From CAZDAM01 sp964503595 (lineage in GTDB: Bacteria > Muiribacteriota > UBA6191): a DNA stretch of 13,291 nucleotides. The DNA lies in the NCBI GenBank assembly GCA_964503595.1, contig CAZDAM010000093.1, positions 1 through 13,291 of the forward strand, in the 5' to 3' direction. How positions within the stretch are numbered: position 1 is the first letter of the stretch; the number at the start of each line of letters is the position of its first letter. The notes beneath the pieces are model-generated. The model worked only from the letters and a program-made list of their open reading frames with translations, was not told the DNA's origin and made no database searches. Positions 6,401 through 12,958 of this stretch are shown in pieces. The position numbers and the translations under genes are program-made.

Positions 6401-7208
6401 GTTTCCCCTCTTTTGCAATGAGCCCAAGAAAACGGACCCACTGTTCTTTATAATATTCTTCCGACTGCAAAAAGGCATCATTATGATTTCCCATTAGCGG
6501 AATCAGTACCTTCGGGTTCGAGGCCACTTCATATAGTTTTTCGGCATGATGAAAGCCGATCACCTCATCCTGCCTGGAATGAAAAATCATAACGGGACAC
6601 CGACAACGGGACACCCACTCCTCCGTAGGGTAGGTAAATTTATTCAGGAGACCGGTCGGAAGCCAGGGATAATGCTCGCGGCCAATCCGGGCAAGACTTG
6701 AAAATGTCCCTTCCAGAATCAGAGCCAGGGCTTGATTTTCAGAAGCAAGCCAGGCCGCATGAGGTCCCCCGATGGAGCGGCCCATAATCAGAATATTCTC
6801 AGGACTCACTCCCCTTCCTCTTAACCATTCCCAGGCTGCCTGGCAGTCATTGAGCATATTTTCCTGAGTCATCAAAGCGTCGACCGAGTTCCCGTAGCAG
6901 CGGTAATCAAAAAGGAAAACCCCAAGGCCAAGCTGATGAAAAAACAGGGCCGTATCCAGGTTATGTCCGATATTTCCGGTATTGGGGTGACAGAAAAGAA
7001 CTGTTGTTGCTGAGGTCGATGGAATCAGCCAGCCATGCAGACGCGTTCCATCCCGGGAAAAGAATTCCGCTTCCTCAAACGCAAGCCCGATCTGATCCGG
7101 ACTCAGGACAATTCTTCGGATGGGACGAAAAAGAAGACGGGCCTGCCACAGATAAAACACAAGGCAAAGAACGCCATAAATCAGAATGGCTGCAATCAGC
7201 CAGAACAT
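6384..7208 (-). CDS. Membrane-anchored alpha/beta hydrolase (BEM46/YfhR-like)
   Basis: This 274-aa protein has one N-terminal membrane segment (residues 2-20) followed by an alpha/beta-hydrolase fold. FCHPNTGNIGHN (72-83) is the oxyanion-side HxNxGN-type loop of the BEM46/ABHD13/YfhR group. The nucleophile elbow is GRSIGG with Ser145. The acid is probably Asp214 in SRQDEVI, and the base His242 in MGNHNDAF, so the catalytic triad is complete. Such proteins are serine esterases or peptidase-like hydrolases of unsettled substrate, attached to the inner membrane. Translation probably restarts from the preceding small gene, whose stop lies 7 bases before this ATG; no ribosome site is visible. Its 3' end overlaps yccF by 17 bases. 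The family is confident, the substrate unknown. Confidence 0.9.
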   Translation of the reverse strand: MFWLIAAILIYGVLCLVFYLWQARLLFRPIRRIVLSPDQIGLAFEEAEFFSRDGTRLHGWLIPSTSATTVLFCHPNTGNIGHNLDTALFFHQLGLGVFLFDYRCYGNSVDALMTQENMLNDCQAAWEWLRGRGVSPENILIMGRSIGGPHAAWLASENQALALILEGTFSSLARIGREHYPWLPTGLLNKFTYPTEEWVSRCRCPVMIFHSRQDEVIGFHHAEKLYEVASNPKVLIPLMGNHNDAFLQSEEYYKEQWVRFLGLIAKEGKHESDT

Positions 7209-7215
7209 GTTCAGT

Positions 7216-7404
7216 TCAATAAAGAGTTGAACTTACCAGCTTATCGACATCGAGGTCCTGAAAGATAGTCTCAACATTCCTGTAGATACGGTAGTAATCT
7301 CTTACCAGATCCTTTTCATTGTAGACCTTTTTCTGAAAGAGCTCATGCTGGAAAATAGAGCGGGCAATGAATTGAAGATCGTCTTTATGTTCCGGTTTGA
7401 TCAT
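7216..7404 (-). CDS. Small hypothetical protein, 62 aa
   Basis: This is a short charged protein beginning MIKPEHKDDLQFIARSIFQ. The ATG at 7404 was chosen because GGGAG lies eight bases upstream. A reading from 7428 would add eight residues that include this ribosome site. The sequence is rich in Asp, Lys, Phe and Tyr, and looks all-helical (FQHELFQKKVYNEKDLVRDYY and onward), with no signal peptide, membrane segment or cysteines. I do not recognise a family. It is the first gene of a minus-strand unit with the hydrolase and yccF, and is divergent from the LysM/LytM gene (86 bases between starts). The good ribosome site and tight spacing (7 bases to the next gene) are the main support for it being real. 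Confidence 0.65.
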   Translation of the reverse strand: MIKPEHKDDLQFIARSIFQHELFQKKVYNEKDLVRDYYRIYRNVETIFQDLDVDKLVSSTLY

Positions 7405-7490
7405 GTTTCTGTCTCCCTTTGAAAACACTGAATGCTACCACAGTGCCCGGGGTTGCAAAAGACGAACCTGCTTCCGATGAGAGCGATGAG

Positions 7491-8306
7491 ATGAAACTGC
7501 GGACAATCATAATCCTGATTTCCTTTCTGGCCAGTCAGCTTTATGGCTTCGGCTTCTTAAGAGATCTTTTCGGCAATCGGGATGGCTACCGGGCCCGGGA
7601 AGGATTTTATTACCAGGTTCGCAAAGGGGATACCCTCTGGGGACTTTCCCAGCGTTTTCATGTCAGCGTGGATCAGATCCGAAAGGCCAACGGGCTTCGT
7701 TCCAACGATCTGCCCCTCATGCGGCTTTGGATCCCAAGAGGAGCCGTATCTTCACGAAATAGAGCCGCCAGTGAACCCCATCCGGATCGTCCGGCAGCAG
7801 TTGCCTCCCGGTCAGACCCCATCAAAACGGCAGCCAAACCGGTTACCAGGACAAGAATCAAACCAGCTCCTCCAAAATATCCTGCCAAAACTCCGACTGC
7901 AGCATCAGACAAGGAATTCGCCTGGCCGGTGAAAACCCCCAAAATTGCCAAAGATGGGGCTTTTGGTACCGTCTCTGACGGCAGCACGAATTCCGGCATT
8001 CAGATTCTGGTGGCTCACCGTGAACCCGTTTATGCTTCGCGGGCCGGAAGAGTCGTCTATTCCGGGGAAATGCAGGGCTATGGAAATACCGTAATCCTGG
8101 ATCATCTCGACAATTTCTTCACCGTTTATGCCCATATGGATTCTGTCAGGGACCTCAAAACCAGCTTCACCATCGCCAAGGGCGGTATCATCGGATATGG
8201 TGGCAAAAGTGGTTCCGTAAAGCGACCGACTCTTCATTTTGAAATCAGAAAACTCAATCAGGCCGTGGATCCGTTAAAATATCTGGACCGGCAGGCCCTG
8301 CCCTGA
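7491..8306 (+). CDS. LysM plus degenerate LytM (M23-like) protein, NlpD/EnvC-like
   Basis: This 271-aa envelope protein starts at the ATG at 7491, where a signal peptide begins (MKLRTIIILISFLASQLYG). The frame is open further upstream, but only to a TTG without a ribosome site. A LysM peptidoglycan-binding domain lies at residues 40-82 (YQVRKGDTLWGLSQRF). A basic, Pro/Ala-rich linker follows, then a LytM domain from about 143 to 265, ending YAHMD, PTLHFEI and VDPLKYL. Active M23 enzymes need HxxxD, a catalytic His and HxH. Here the HxxxD site reads N167-S-G-I-Q171 and the HxH site reads T-L-H249, so two zinc ligands and one catalytic His are lost; His215 remains. This resembles NlpD/EnvC, which activate amidases for daughter-cell separation. 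The role is inferred from these losses. It heads a plus-strand unit, 16 bases from the next gene. Confidence 0.88.
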   Translation: MKLRTIIILISFLASQLYGFGFLRDLFGNRDGYRAREGFYYQVRKGDTLWGLSQRFHVSVDQIRKANGLRSNDLPLMRLWIPRGAVSSRNRAASEPHPDRPAAVASRSDPIKTAAKPVTRTRIKPAPPKYPAKTPTAASDKEFAWPVKTPKIAKDGAFGTVSDGSTNSGIQILVAHREPVYASRAGRVVYSGEMQGYGNTVILDHLDNFFTVYAHMDSVRDLKTSFTIAKGGIIGYGGKSGSVKRPTLHFEIRKLNQAVDPLKYLDRQALP

Positions 8307-8322
8307 ACCCCCCGGAGTTTTT

Positions 8323-8640
8323 ATGTTGCCTGAATTTTATGGAATCGTGGAAGAAAGTCACCTGGCCCGGGAGCAGCCCCTGCCGGAAATCGGCGAGCCT
8401 TTTGTTATGGTCTTCAACGCCTTTAACTGGAAATCCCGCCACCTTATCCTGCAAAGAATCGTGAGTACCATCGCCCCCCATTTCCGTCTCTACGTCCCCC
8501 ATTTTGACTCTGCTTCCTCCCCATCCAATGCCGAACGGGAATTTCTGAACCGGCTCAGACAGACTTTTGATGCTCATGGCCTGGATCATATCGGGTTTCG
8601 CTTCTCGGACTGTCTGCGTCGCCATCTGGCAGGTCTATGA
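8323..8640 (+). CDS. Hypothetical protein, 105 aa, coupled to radical SAM gene
   Basis: The gene has GGAG five bases before its ATG and begins 16 bases after the LysM/LytM stop. The protein starts MLPEFYGIVEESHLAREQP and is probably soluble and alpha/beta, with a hydrophobic strand FVMVFNAFNW and a basic C terminus (CLRRHLAGL). No signal peptide, membrane segment or catalytic motif is recognised, and I know no matching family. Its TGA overlaps the ATG of the radical SAM gene (ATGA at 8637-8640), so the two are probably translated in a coupled way and may act together, for instance as a partner or substrate-binding protein. That link is inference from gene arrangement alone. Confidence 0.7.
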   Translation: MLPEFYGIVEESHLAREQPLPEIGEPFVMVFNAFNWKSRHLILQRIVSTIAPHFRLYVPHFDSASSPSNAEREFLNRLRQTFDAHGLDHIGFRFSDCLRRHLAGL

Positions 8641-10037
8641 ACTCACTTATTCTTGTGACTTTACCCGCCTGGGGGGTGGAGATGCCCCCGCTGGGTCCAG
8701 CCCTGATTCAGGCTGCCCTTAAGGAAGCCGGGCACACCTGTGAATGCCTGGATCTAAATGTCATGGCCTTTTCCCGACTCAAGAAAAACGGCCTTGGCTG
8801 GCTCTGGGAAAAGGACAGCCTCGCCAACTGGGGAAACCCCCATCTCTTTAAAGCAGAGGTTCTCCCTCATCTGGCACCCCTCATCGAATCCTGGGTTCTG
8901 AAACTGACAACCCATAAAGCCACTGTCATTGGTTTCACTCTCTGGGATTCCAACATCCATCTGGCCAACCTCATCATGGAAAAAATCCGCGCCCTTCAGC
9001 CCGGAAGAATCCTGCTTGCCGGAGGCCCCCAGATGACCTTCAAGGAAATGCGCGTCAAACTCAGCAAAGCCTGCACGCATTATCTGGTCGGTGAAGGCGA
9101 AGAGGCCGTGAGCGAATACCTGAGCGCCCTGGATCAGAATCTGGAACTGCCCCCGGGGTTTTATCGGGTTTCAGAGGAACTGCACCGGGATCTTCCCTAT
9201 CGTCAGCTCTCCTCCATGAAATCCCAGCCCATTCCGGATTTCACCGATTTCGGCCTGAATTCCTACGGAACTCAGGCTGCCCCCCTCATCCTGACCCGTT
9301 CCTGCCTTTTCAAATGCCGTTTCTGCTCGGACTGGGTTTCCATGGGCAGCTTCCGCCATCTGGATTCGGAGCAGATGGAAAAACTTTTCCGCCAACTCTG
9401 GGCACTGGGTTATCGCGAGCTCTGGTTCAATGATTTACTGATCAACGGGATCCTTCAACCCCTCTCAGAAACCCTTATGAAACTCAAAAGTGAAGGAATT
9501 CTGTTTGAATTCATCGCTCTGGCCACCCCCAACGCCCAACTCACAAGCTCTCTTTTAAAGGATCTGAAATCCTGTGGCCTCAAAACTCTTAACCTGGGTC
9601 TTGAAAGCGGCTCTCCCAAAGTCATGCGGGCAATGAAAAAAGGTTTTGATCTGAAACAGGCCGAAGCAGCCCTGAAGCGGATTCATGACGCGGGCATTCA
9701 TGTACAGCTGAATATGATCGTAGGCTTTCCTCAGGAAACCGAGGAGGACTTTGTGGAAAGCCTCCGGTTTCTGGAGCGCAACCGCCCCTATATCTCAGGT
9801 TTCACTTCAGTGAACACCTGCATTCTGATCCCGGGAAGTGAGATCCATCTGAGACGCCATGAACTGGGCCTTGAAATGCCGGAAGAACATCCAGAGCAAT
9901 GGAGTATGCCGGGCAATGATCCAGAGATCCGTCAGGACCGCCTCAATAGGCTTTTAGAGTGGATTTCGGGCAAAGGTTTTGCAGTGTATACTTCCAACCT
10001 TTCTCATCGCGATGAAGCAAGGGAATTCTGTCTCTAA
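8637..10037 (+). CDS. B12-binding-domain radical SAM protein
   Basis: This 466-aa enzyme has an N-terminal cobalamin-binding-like domain (about residues 1-170). It begins with LPAWGVEMPPLGPALIQAAL, then VIGFTLWDSNIHLA, LLAGGPQMT and YLVGEGEEAV, the usual order in this family. The classical B12 DxHxxG motif is not seen, as is common here. A radical SAM TIM barrel follows, with the [4Fe-4S] cluster motif CLFKCRFC (Cys223, Cys227, Cys230), then LNLGLESGSPKVMRAMKKG and IVGFPQETEEDF. Such enzymes cleave S-adenosylmethionine to a 5'-deoxyadenosyl radical and often methylate or rearrange unreactive carbons in lipids or natural products; the substrate here is unknown. Translation is coupled to the 105-aa gene by ATGA. 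The last 95 bases overlap the opposite-strand STAS-like gene. Confidence 0.93.
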   Translation: MNSLILVTLPAWGVEMPPLGPALIQAALKEAGHTCECLDLNVMAFSRLKKNGLGWLWEKDSLANWGNPHLFKAEVLPHLAPLIESWVLKLTTHKATVIGFTLWDSNIHLANLIMEKIRALQPGRILLAGGPQMTFKEMRVKLSKACTHYLVGEGEEAVSEYLSALDQNLELPPGFYRVSEELHRDLPYRQLSSMKSQPIPDFTDFGLNSYGTQAAPLILTRSCLFKCRFCSDWVSMGSFRHLDSEQMEKLFRQLWALGYRELWFNDLLINGILQPLSETLMKLKSEGILFEFIALATPNAQLTSSLLKDLKSCGLKTLNLGLESGSPKVMRAMKKGFDLKQAEAALKRIHDAGIHVQLNMIVGFPQETEEDFVESLRFLERNRPYISGFTSVNTCILIPGSEIHLRRHELGLEMPEEHPEQWSMPGNDPEIRQDRLNRLLEWISGKGFAVYTSNLSHRDEAREFCL

Positions 10038-10392
10038 GTTCATCAACAGCCTGTTCAAGATTCTGGCAGATCAGAAGGTCTGGAATGAGATTCTTCATCG
10101 TCTGGATCGCAACCATGGAACAGGGATGGTTTCTTGGGACCACGGCCTGGGTCATTAAATCCTGCATTTCGCTGAAAATACCCAAAGCCTCAAAACTCAA
10201 CTCATAGGAAGCACAGGCACAATGAACCAGGCCTACTGCATTTTTTTCCCCCAGATCAAGAATCGTATCGCGCAGAGTTTCCGCTTTTTCTCTGGTCAAG
10301 ACCTCCGCTTTCCGCATGCATTTTACAAAAATCCCGTTAGCCAGAAGGGTCAGGCGGCAAAAGCCCATATCTAGTATTTTACTCCCATTCAT
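9943..10392 (-). CDS. Putative STAS-like protein, convergently overlapping the radical SAM gene
   Basis: This 149-aa reading frame starts at the ATG at 10392, without a clear Shine-Dalgarno site. The layout resembles a STAS (anti-sigma-factor-antagonist-like) domain: a first strand LTLLANGIFVKCMRK, a helix REKAETLRDTILDLGEKN, a strand AVGLVHCACASYELSFEALGI, a helix EMQDLMTQAV, and a final LLICQNLEQAVDELR like the closing helix of the family. The usual phosphorylatable Ser in DSSG is not present in standard form (SYELSFEALG), so a switch function is uncertain. Its last 95 bases overlap the end of the radical SAM gene on the other strand. It lies 30 bases after the lipoprotein stop on the same strand, and could be expressed with it. 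The STAS call is tentative. Confidence 0.6.
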   Translation of the reverse strand: MNGSKILDMGFCRLTLLANGIFVKCMRKAEVLTREKAETLRDTILDLGEKNAVGLVHCACASYELSFEALGIFSEMQDLMTQAVVPRNHPCSMVAIQTMKNLIPDLLICQNLEQAVDELRDRIPLLHRDEKGWKYTLQNLCPKSTLKAY

Positions 10393-10422
10393 TTCGGTAC
10401 AATAATACCATCCATCAGGGAG

Positions 10423-12306
10423 TTAGCGCCAGCGTGTCGGCACAATCATGCGAGCAATTCTTCTTTCCCAGTCACTGCGGTGATCCAGGAAGTAAACATA
10501 TTTGCCATCCGGAGAAAAATCCAGCCCCCGCCCCCAGGCAACAGCAACTCTCTCGCGGCCGGTTCCATCGATATTGGCCAGATAGACCCCACGATCCGAA
10601 CTGCCTCCAATCGACTGGGACCAGGCCAGGAAATCTTCGGAAGGAGAAAGGCTGGCCGCATTGGAAAGGGTCGAATCAATCACCTTGAATTTCAAAAGAG
10701 TGTTTCCAGAAGCATTGATGGGTACCGTAAAGGTTCCGTGATCCAGAACAGCCCCGGTCCCAGAAAGATCATCACGGGTAAAGACCAGCCGTCCGTTCTG
10801 TCCATACTCCAGAGAAGAGTACTGGTTGCGCCCGATCTGGGCATTTCTTTCCTCAAGAACAACCACCATGTTCTCAAGTTTCAGACCTGAAGGCCTTTGC
10901 ACAAGATCCGCTGTCTTCAACTCTCCGAAAGTCGCAAACTGCAGCCAGGCAAGACGGTAACCCATGGGTTCAAAGGCTGGCTGCATGACATCAAAGGTGT
11001 ATTCTGTCAGAGGAGTCAGAGTTCCCCCTGCGGACGGAACTGCCACCATACGGTAGAACTGGTTGATGGAAGACTCATTCTCCTCAATGAAAATCAGATA
11101 TTTTCCATCATAGGACCAGCTCATTCCACGGTCTTCATTAGTTGCCTTCGCACCAGTGGTAAGACGGGTATCAAACTGCTGTCCCCCGGAATCCATGATA
11201 TGGAGTTCCCGGTGCGCAGCTGGTGTGGAAGGAGCGTATTTGACATAAGCGATCTGATGCCCACCTGGAGATACCACCAGATCATAGCCCATCTGATGGG
11301 AACCAAAATGCTCGACATTGGTCAAAGTCACCGAAGTTTCCACCCGTGTCTGGCCAACACTGATCTGAACCGTCACGGTTTTGGGAAAATAATCCGCATG
11401 CCTGACTTCCATGGAGTAGGTCCCCACTGGCACGGCTCCAAAATTGAAGGTATTTTCACCAGCGGCATTCGAAAGAATGCGATACGGAGGAATCGTGGTT
11501 CCCAAAAGCTCCACCTCAACCCCTTCTGAACCGGATCGGGCCTCCAGATTGATCGTGCCCTCCAGAATCGCCTCTCCTGACGGATCCAGATTCTTCAGAA
11601 CCATGACATCCGTAGATGGAATGGTATTTCCAAAACTGTCCTCAGTCACTCGGACCCGCGTCGTCGCCCCGGCAAAAACCTCAACATTGTCTACTGTTCT
11701 CAGTTCATACCCATCCTTGGCATAGGTAAGCTGGTAAGTATAGGTCAGATTGCGGGAATCATCCGTGTAGGTATAGGCCACATCACTAAAGTAATAATAA
11801 CCACCGGCTGTTGTGGTCACGGAACGGTTGGTTCCAATCAGCATGACCTGAATGCCCGATGCCGAAGTGTTATCCTCCAGGCGCACAAAACCATCAATCG
11901 CCCCTGCTGGAGCCAGCTTCAGATCGCGGGCCACCAGAGACTCTCCGGAAACACTCAGATGCCGGATCCGGGCCAGTTGCTGGATTCCACTGACTTTCTT
12001 TCCTGCGACCAGATCAAAAATCCCGGACTGGGCCTTCCCAAAACTGAAACGGCCATTGGCATCCGTAATCGCAGATTCACAGTTCTGCGTTCGCAGGCAG
12101 ATCGTGTTTTCCAGCCTGACATCGGCCTGCAGCACAGGGCTTGCATCCTGTAAAAGGATCGTTCCGTTCACAATCCCTGGAACAGGGTTGGGAATGGGTG
12201 GGGTTGCCCCGCTGCATCCCGGCATCAGAATCAGACCGGGAAGAAAAATGAATAAAAACGTAATTCTGGCCCAATAAGCTAGAATCACACAGTAAATACG
12301 ATCCAC
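10423..12306 (-). CDS. Large lipoprotein with carboxypeptidase-regulatory-like domains and a C-terminal beta-propeller
   Basis: This 627-aa protein starts at a GTG (12306-12304) with AGAGGA about 12 bases upstream, so the start is moderately sure. A signal segment of about 18 hydrophobic residues ends in LILMPGC, a lipobox with Cys31 as the lipidated residue. Residues 44-325 hold three beta-sandwich repeats of the carboxypeptidase-regulatory-like (CarboxypepD_reg) type. Their marks are GIVNGTILLQ with DANGRFSFG, GAIDGFVRL with TTTAGGYYYF, and AILEGTINLEARSG with AAGENTFNFGAVPVGTYSMEV. Residues about 335-625 look like a TolB/WD40-type beta-propeller, with repeated strands such as YDLVVSPGGHQIAYVKY, MSWSYDGKYLIFIEE and LDFSPDGKYVYFLDHR. 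This suits a cell-surface or periplasmic binding protein. No catalytic residues are evident, and the ligand is unknown. The gene is divergent from the secreted Gly/Tyr-rich gene. Confidence 0.88.
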   Translation of the reverse strand: MDRIYCVILAYWARITFLFIFLPGLILMPGCSGATPPIPNPVPGIVNGTILLQDASPVLQADVRLENTICLRTQNCESAITDANGRFSFGKAQSGIFDLVAGKKVSGIQQLARIRHLSVSGESLVARDLKLAPAGAIDGFVRLEDNTSASGIQVMLIGTNRSVTTTAGGYYYFSDVAYTYTDDSRNLTYTYQLTYAKDGYELRTVDNVEVFAGATTRVRVTEDSFGNTIPSTDVMVLKNLDPSGEAILEGTINLEARSGSEGVEVELLGTTIPPYRILSNAAGENTFNFGAVPVGTYSMEVRHADYFPKTVTVQISVGQTRVETSVTLTNVEHFGSHQMGYDLVVSPGGHQIAYVKYAPSTPAAHRELHIMDSGGQQFDTRLTTGAKATNEDRGMSWSYDGKYLIFIEENESSINQFYRMVAVPSAGGTLTPLTEYTFDVMQPAFEPMGYRLAWLQFATFGELKTADLVQRPSGLKLENMVVVLEERNAQIGRNQYSSLEYGQNGRLVFTRDDLSGTGAVLDHGTFTVPINASGNTLLKFKVIDSTLSNAASLSPSEDFLAWSQSIGGSSDRGVYLANIDGTGRERVAVAWGRGLDFSPDGKYVYFLDHRSDWERRIARMIVPTRWR

Positions 12307-12388
12307 GAGTGGTTTTTATCCTCTGTTTGAAACCTGCTTCTGTGTTTATCGTAGTTTCATGAAGAAGTCTTTACAGGAAAGGATGGCC
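12307..12388. promoter_or_regulatory. Divergent promoter region, lipoprotein gene / Gly-Tyr-rich secreted gene
   Basis: These 82 bases separate the starts of two divergent genes and should hold both promoters. A TTGAAA-like -35 can be seen on the plus strand near 12328, but no good -10 sits at the right distance. AGGAAAGG at 12375-12382 serves as ribosome site for the plus-strand gene, and AGAGGA on the minus strand for the lipoprotein. No operator-like palindrome stands out. Confidence 0.35.
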
Positions 12389-12958
12389 ATGATGAAGCGC
12401 ATCGTTTTGACCTCATTGATCGCAATCACTGCTTCCGGGGCCACAAACCGGGAAAATCTGGAACGGGAAATGCTGATGCTGACCCAAAAACTCTCTTCGG
12501 CTCAGTCTGAATCCGAGCGTAAAACCATTCGCAAACAGCTTGATGCACTGAAAGCCAGCTTTCAGACCCCTGCTCCGGAAAGCTCCCTGAACACAGGCAG
12601 TCATTCCAATCTGTACCGCGATACCTATTTTTTCCGTGGCCCTGTTGTCGACAACACCGCCGGAACCCCTCTTCTGAATTACAGTTTTGAAAGAAATTAT
12701 TCAGACAACCCCAATCTTGTGGAGGGCGCTCCGGTCATGTCCTATAACAATCCGATGGCTCATGTCAATCAGGTCCCCGGACTGGTAAACCAGCCTCATC
12801 GCAATCCCTACACCAATCCTACTGGCGTTGCCCCCTATCAGGCTCAAAACCAGTATGGAACCCAGTATATGCCCGGTTTTCAGATGGGTGCCGGCATGAT
12901 GATGCCACCCTATGGAGGTTCCGGTGCCTATCCCGGCAGCATGCCAAATGGAGGTTAA
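12389..12958 (+). CDS. Secreted Asn/Gly/Tyr/Pro-rich protein, N-terminal part ending at in-frame TAA
   Basis: Starting at the ATG at 12389 (AGGAAAGG six bases upstream), the frame encodes 189 aa up to a TAA at 12956-12958. An in-frame ATG at 12359 lacks a ribosome site. A signal peptide MMKRIVLTSLIAITASGA is followed by a coiled-coil-like segment (ENLEREMLMLTQKLSSAQSE, then ERKTIRKQLDALKASF). The rest is rich in Asn, Gly, Tyr, Pro, Gln and Met, including QNQYGTQYMPGFQMGAGMMM. It resembles low-complexity surface or matrix proteins. I recognise no family. After the TAA the same frame continues open for 111 codons in the same composition, so this may be only the first part of a longer protein. 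It is divergent from the lipoprotein gene. Confidence 0.75.
   Translation: MMKRIVLTSLIAITASGATNRENLEREMLMLTQKLSSAQSESERKTIRKQLDALKASFQTPAPESSLNTGSHSNLYRDTYFFRGPVVDNTAGTPLLNYSFERNYSDNPNLVEGAPVMSYNNPMAHVNQVPGLVNQPHRNPYTNPTGVAPYQAQNQYGTQYMPGFQMGAGMMMPPYGGSGAYPGSMPNGG

Noticed and set aside
10396..10409. Inverted repeat GGTA/TACC just upstream of the STAS-like gene as an operator
   Set aside because: Arms of four bases around a six-base spacer are expected by chance, and nothing ties them to a regulator family.
10897..11529. Plus-strand frame of 210 codons
   Set aside because: It lies antisense within the lipoprotein gene, whose beta-propeller and lipobox are clear. No motif is seen in the plus frame.
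12956..12958. TAA as evidence for an alternative genetic code
   Set aside because: TAA ends several clearly bounded genes in the window (for example at 1363, 5938, 6384 and 10037), so general reassignment is not supported. A local mutation, error or readthrough is more likely.
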